In this document: in pieces, positions 63,246 through 64,000 of the stretch
Position numbering within the stretch: the first letter of the stretch is position 1
How the letters are laid out: every line of letters begins with the position of its first letter
Origin: Limnobaculum xujianqingii
Lineage (GTDB): Bacteria > Pseudomonadota > Gammaproteobacteria > Enterobacterales > Enterobacteriaceae
Reading direction: 5' to 3'
DNA: 64,000 nucleotides
Assembly (NCBI RefSeq): GCF_013394855.1
Contig: NZ_JABMLK010000001.1
Span: forward strand, 620,001-684,000
The notes under the pieces: generated by a model
The model's input: the letters and a program-made list of their open reading frames with translations, nothing else
The model's database searches: none
What the model was told of the DNA's origin: nothing
Made by a program: the position numbers and the translations under genes

Positions 63246-64000
63246 TTATTTCCAGAATGAATAAGAAGAATTAGCATGACTAATATTATTAACCTCCGGC
63301 ATATCACGAACACTAAGCAGATATTGTTCCTTCAGCTTTCTGGTTATCTGTTTCTCTTGCTGTAATCGCTGTTTGAAGGATGGATAGTCAACCACCAAAT
63401 AGAGTGATTCATCCATATCAATATTTTTACCGCTGGTTGATGAGAAGTAATAGTCACCTTTAGCCTGCCATATGGTTCCCGTCACCCTACCATTACGTTC
63501 GAGTGTTTCAACCAGATGCCAGTCAGACAAGGATACGCCAGGCAAAATGGAAAGTACGGTATTCCGACTTACTAAGCCCCTGCTCTTTTTACCCCATACC
63601 TCATAAGAGGACAAAATAATCGTATCTTTAGCGTTGGTCCAAATTCCTGCTGCGTAATGCTCTGAAATCCGCTGTGGATGATTTGAACCAAAAGGATTTG
63701 AACCGGCATACTTAAATTTTTTACTCTGATAATCCCAATAAAAAACGCCATTATTGTTGATGAATAACTCGTGATTTGCCCGATCGCGATCGGCGACCAA
63801 CAGGCTTAACCCTTGAGTTTTTTTACCATCAATAATATCCGGAAAAGAAATTGCGCCAAAATAGTAGGTATTTGTTTTAGCATCCCAACCGTAATCGGTT
63901 TGCCACTGATCGCTATCCGGGGAGAACGCACTAAAAGTAATCGGACTGGCATCAATTAAAGGCTTCCCCTGATAATAAACGCGAGTACTATCCGCCAGAT
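63246..64000 (-). CDS. DKNYY-like domain protein, N-terminus off window
   Basis: The reading frame is open from the right edge to the stop at 63246, about 250 residues. Repeated short motifs of the DKNYY type appear: TRVYYQGKPLIDASP, WDAKTNTYYFGAIS, NNNGVFYWDYQSKKFKY and GDYYFSS. Such proteins are secreted or surface-linked in enterobacteria and of unknown function. The C-terminus has a Lys/Arg-rich helix (KQRLQQEKQITRKLKEQY). The true start is to the right, outside the window. It lies upstream of the toxin pair on the same strand. Confidence 0.7.
   Translation of the reverse strand, partial: LADSTRVYYQGKPLIDASPITFSAFSPDSDQWQTDYGWDAKTNTYYFGAISFPDIIDGKKTQGLSLLVADRDRANHELFINNNGVFYWDYQSKKFKYAGSNPFGSNHPQRISEHYAAGIWTNAKDTIILSSYEVWGKKSRGLVSRNTVLSILPGVSLSDWHLVETLERNGRVTGTIWQAKGDYYFSSTSGKNIDMDESLYLVVDYPSFKQRLQQEKQITRKLKEQYLLSVRDMPEVNNISHANSSYSFWK

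Noticed and set aside
1..64000. CRISPR arrays, tRNA and rRNA genes
   Set aside because: I saw no regularly spaced repeats with unique spacers, and no tRNA- or rRNA-like sequences. The three GTATCAAAT copies have unequal gaps and fit transposase sites better.

Overview
The window looks like an enterobacterial (Enterobacterales) chromosome carrying the larger part of an integrated Mu-like transposable prophage. The host assignment rests on FdnGHI, YqjHI, NemRA, YjjA and a DUF1471 protein, all close in sequence to their Escherichia coli counterparts as I recall them. The genus cannot be fixed from the sequence. The prophage is visibly richer in G+C than the host DNA to its right.

Positions 1 to about 28005 are the prophage, read mostly right to left: repressor, operator region and Ner, MuA transposase and MuB, a block of small early genes (Lar-like, PerC-like, GemA), a Mor/C activator, lysis genes (endolysin, holin-like, Rz/Rz1), then packaging, head and tail genes running off the left edge at gp47. 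Three GTATCAAAT repeats mark the transposase-binding end, which lies exactly at the fdnI stop codon, so the phage seems to have inserted into the 3' end of fdnI. Three phage genes carry lesions: a frameshift in MuA, a frameshift in the tail sheath gene, and a stop codon in a TraR/DksA zinc-finger gene. If these are real the prophage is defective.

Positions 28003 to 41300 hold the nitrate-inducible formate dehydrogenase operon, whose catalytic subunit has cysteine where E. coli has selenocysteine. Next come a tandem yqjI-yqjH pair with two perfect 18-bp operators, a pst-like phosphate ABC transporter and an 880-residue serralysin-type RTX metalloprotease.

Positions 41301 to 61640 are short host transcription units, many built as a regulator beside a redox or metabolic enzyme. 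They include a YjjA-family gene with an in-frame TAG, LysR with a D-threonine-aldolase-like enzyme, MocR with an AhpD-like protein, LysR with an old yellow enzyme gene broken by a TAA, TetR with a flavin reductase and paired operators, NemR-NemA with two NemR-type boxes, and LysR with a D-tartrate dehydratase.

Positions 61649 to 64000 are AT-rich and hold an aerolysin/ETX-MTX2-type pore-forming toxin, a small unrecognised beta-type protein just upstream, and the 3' part of a DKNYY-like gene. I regard the toxin pair, the Sec-to-Cys formate dehydrogenase and the prophage-fdnI junction as the most interesting observations.
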